DNA from: Fimbriimonadaceae bacterium
GTDB taxonomy: Bacteria; Armatimonadota; Fimbriimonadia; Fimbriimonadales; Fimbriimonadaceae
Reading direction: 5' to 3'
Assembly: GCA_019454145.1 (NCBI GenBank)
Contig: CP075366.1
Location: 1,343,564 to 1,407,563 of the forward strand
Length of the DNA: 64,000 bases
The first letter of the stretch is position 1. Every line of letters begins with the position of its first letter. Shown here one piece after another: positions 63,567 through 64,000 of this stretch. The translations under genes and the position numbers were made by a program. The notes under the pieces are model-generated. The model was not told the DNA's origin. It saw only the letters and a list, made by a program, of their open reading frames with translations, and did no database searches.

Positions 63567-64000
63567 TTATAAAGTAACCCCAGCTAGTACATTTTCTAGG
63601 GATGCACAAACTCTTTGGATTTCTTCTAATGAATTGTAGTGAACCGCGCTCACTCGCACAACTCCCGTTTCGGGGTCGATTCCAAGTGCTTCACAGGCTC
63701 TAAATGCATAAAAGTTGCCGCCTTTGATGCCAAATCCTTGATCGCAAACCGCCTTGACAATCACATCACTTGGAATACGGTTATGAACAAAACTGAAGGT
63801 CGGGTGCCGATCTCCGGCGGGGTTTGTGATGCCAAGAATCCGAATATCTGTACGAGAGTTCAACCAGCCGAGCATCGCTTGATTGATCAACTGTTCTTGC
63901 TCCCTCATTGCACCGTAAGCTCGTTCAATCGTATTCCGGCTGACCACATCAGTTCCTGTTGACTTCTCACCTGCTAAGAACGAGAAGTACTGCCCGAGCG
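63567..64000 (-). CDS. Class V aminotransferase / cysteine-desulfurase-like protein, 5' end beyond window
   Basis: About 144 C-terminal codons of a PLP-dependent enzyme of the cysteine-desulfurase-like group (TIGR01976 style). The visible part reads from '...QYFSFLAGEKSTGTD' through 'RERYGAMREQEQLINQ'-like helix, 'PTFSFVHNRIPSDVIVKAVCDQGFGIKGGNFYAFRACEALGI' and 'VVRVSAVHYNSLEEIQRVCASLENV'. The PLP lysine is beyond the window. With cysteine dioxygenase and YeiH it suggests conversion of cysteine or cysteine sulfinate sulfur to an exportable form; the exact reaction is not visible. Confidence 0.8.
   Translation of the reverse strand, partial: LGQYFSFLAGEKSTGTDVVSRNTIERAYGAMREQEQLINQAMLGWLNSRTDIRILGITNPAGDRHPTFSFVHNRIPSDVIVKAVCDQGFGIKGGNFYAFRACEALGIDPETGVVRVSAVHYNSLEEIQRVCASLENVLAGVTL

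Overview
The window reads as chromosome from a diderm (Gram-negative-type) bacterium of middling GC content. It carries a TolC/HlyD efflux pair, several lipoproteins with clean lipoboxes, many secreted or envelope peptidases (S8, S9, S10, S41, M28) and long translationally coupled operons. The gene mix would suit Armatimonadota (Fimbriimonadia-like), but that placement is inference; no rRNA or decisive marker is present.

Layout. 1-23 kb is mostly ordinary core genome: efflux pair, fbaB and an alpha/beta hydrolase, two membrane proteins, dihydrolipoyl dehydrogenase followed by two paralogous lipoproteins, an S10-like peptidase, CCA-adding enzyme, AI-2E-type permease, ribBA, an AT-rich unknown gene, an aldo/keto reductase, purA behind a structured leader, a zinc-ribbon/TPR protein, dut, the pxpBAC 5-oxoprolinase operon, a DCC protein, an S41 protease and tRNA-Ala(GGC).

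23.3-35.5 kb is the accessory region and the most interesting part. One minus-strand unit of about 11 kb runs from a triple glycosyltransferase/TPR protein through a degenerate IscU-like protein, a 62-aa Cys-rich ORF, a 1244-aa RHS/YD-repeat protein, a separately translated RHS tail with a Cys-rich tip and a small membrane protein that may be its immunity partner. Behind it lie two progressively shorter orphan copies of the RHS 3' end, the first with its own tip and partner. In all three copies the RHS gene is cut at the same place and the tail restarts by stop/start overlap or close spacing, so the split looks designed. A GT9-like gene diverges upstream. I read the region as a polymorphic-toxin locus tied to a glycosylation module.

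35.6-43 kb holds a six-gene operon coupled mostly by ATGA overlaps (amine-oxidase-type flavoprotein, DUF1365, two CFA-synthase-like methyltransferases, peroxiredoxin-like protein, DUF1295), plus a fasciclin gene divergent from a MerR/B12-binding regulator with the CarH/LitR photoreceptor motif. This fits a light- or singlet-oxygen-controlled membrane-lipid module.

43-64 kb holds secreted peptidases (S8, DPP-IV-like S9, M28), a beta-helix protein, a TPR-redoxin fusion, two STM3941-like paralogues around the M28 gene, an RRM/Gly-rich RNA-binding protein, a YceI protein, a CHMI-like tautomerase whose 3' half overlaps antisense a large Gly/Arg/Asp-rich repeat protein, pyrG, a histidine kinase and a cysteine-sulfur cluster (cysteine dioxygenase, YeiH-type transporter, class V aminotransferase).
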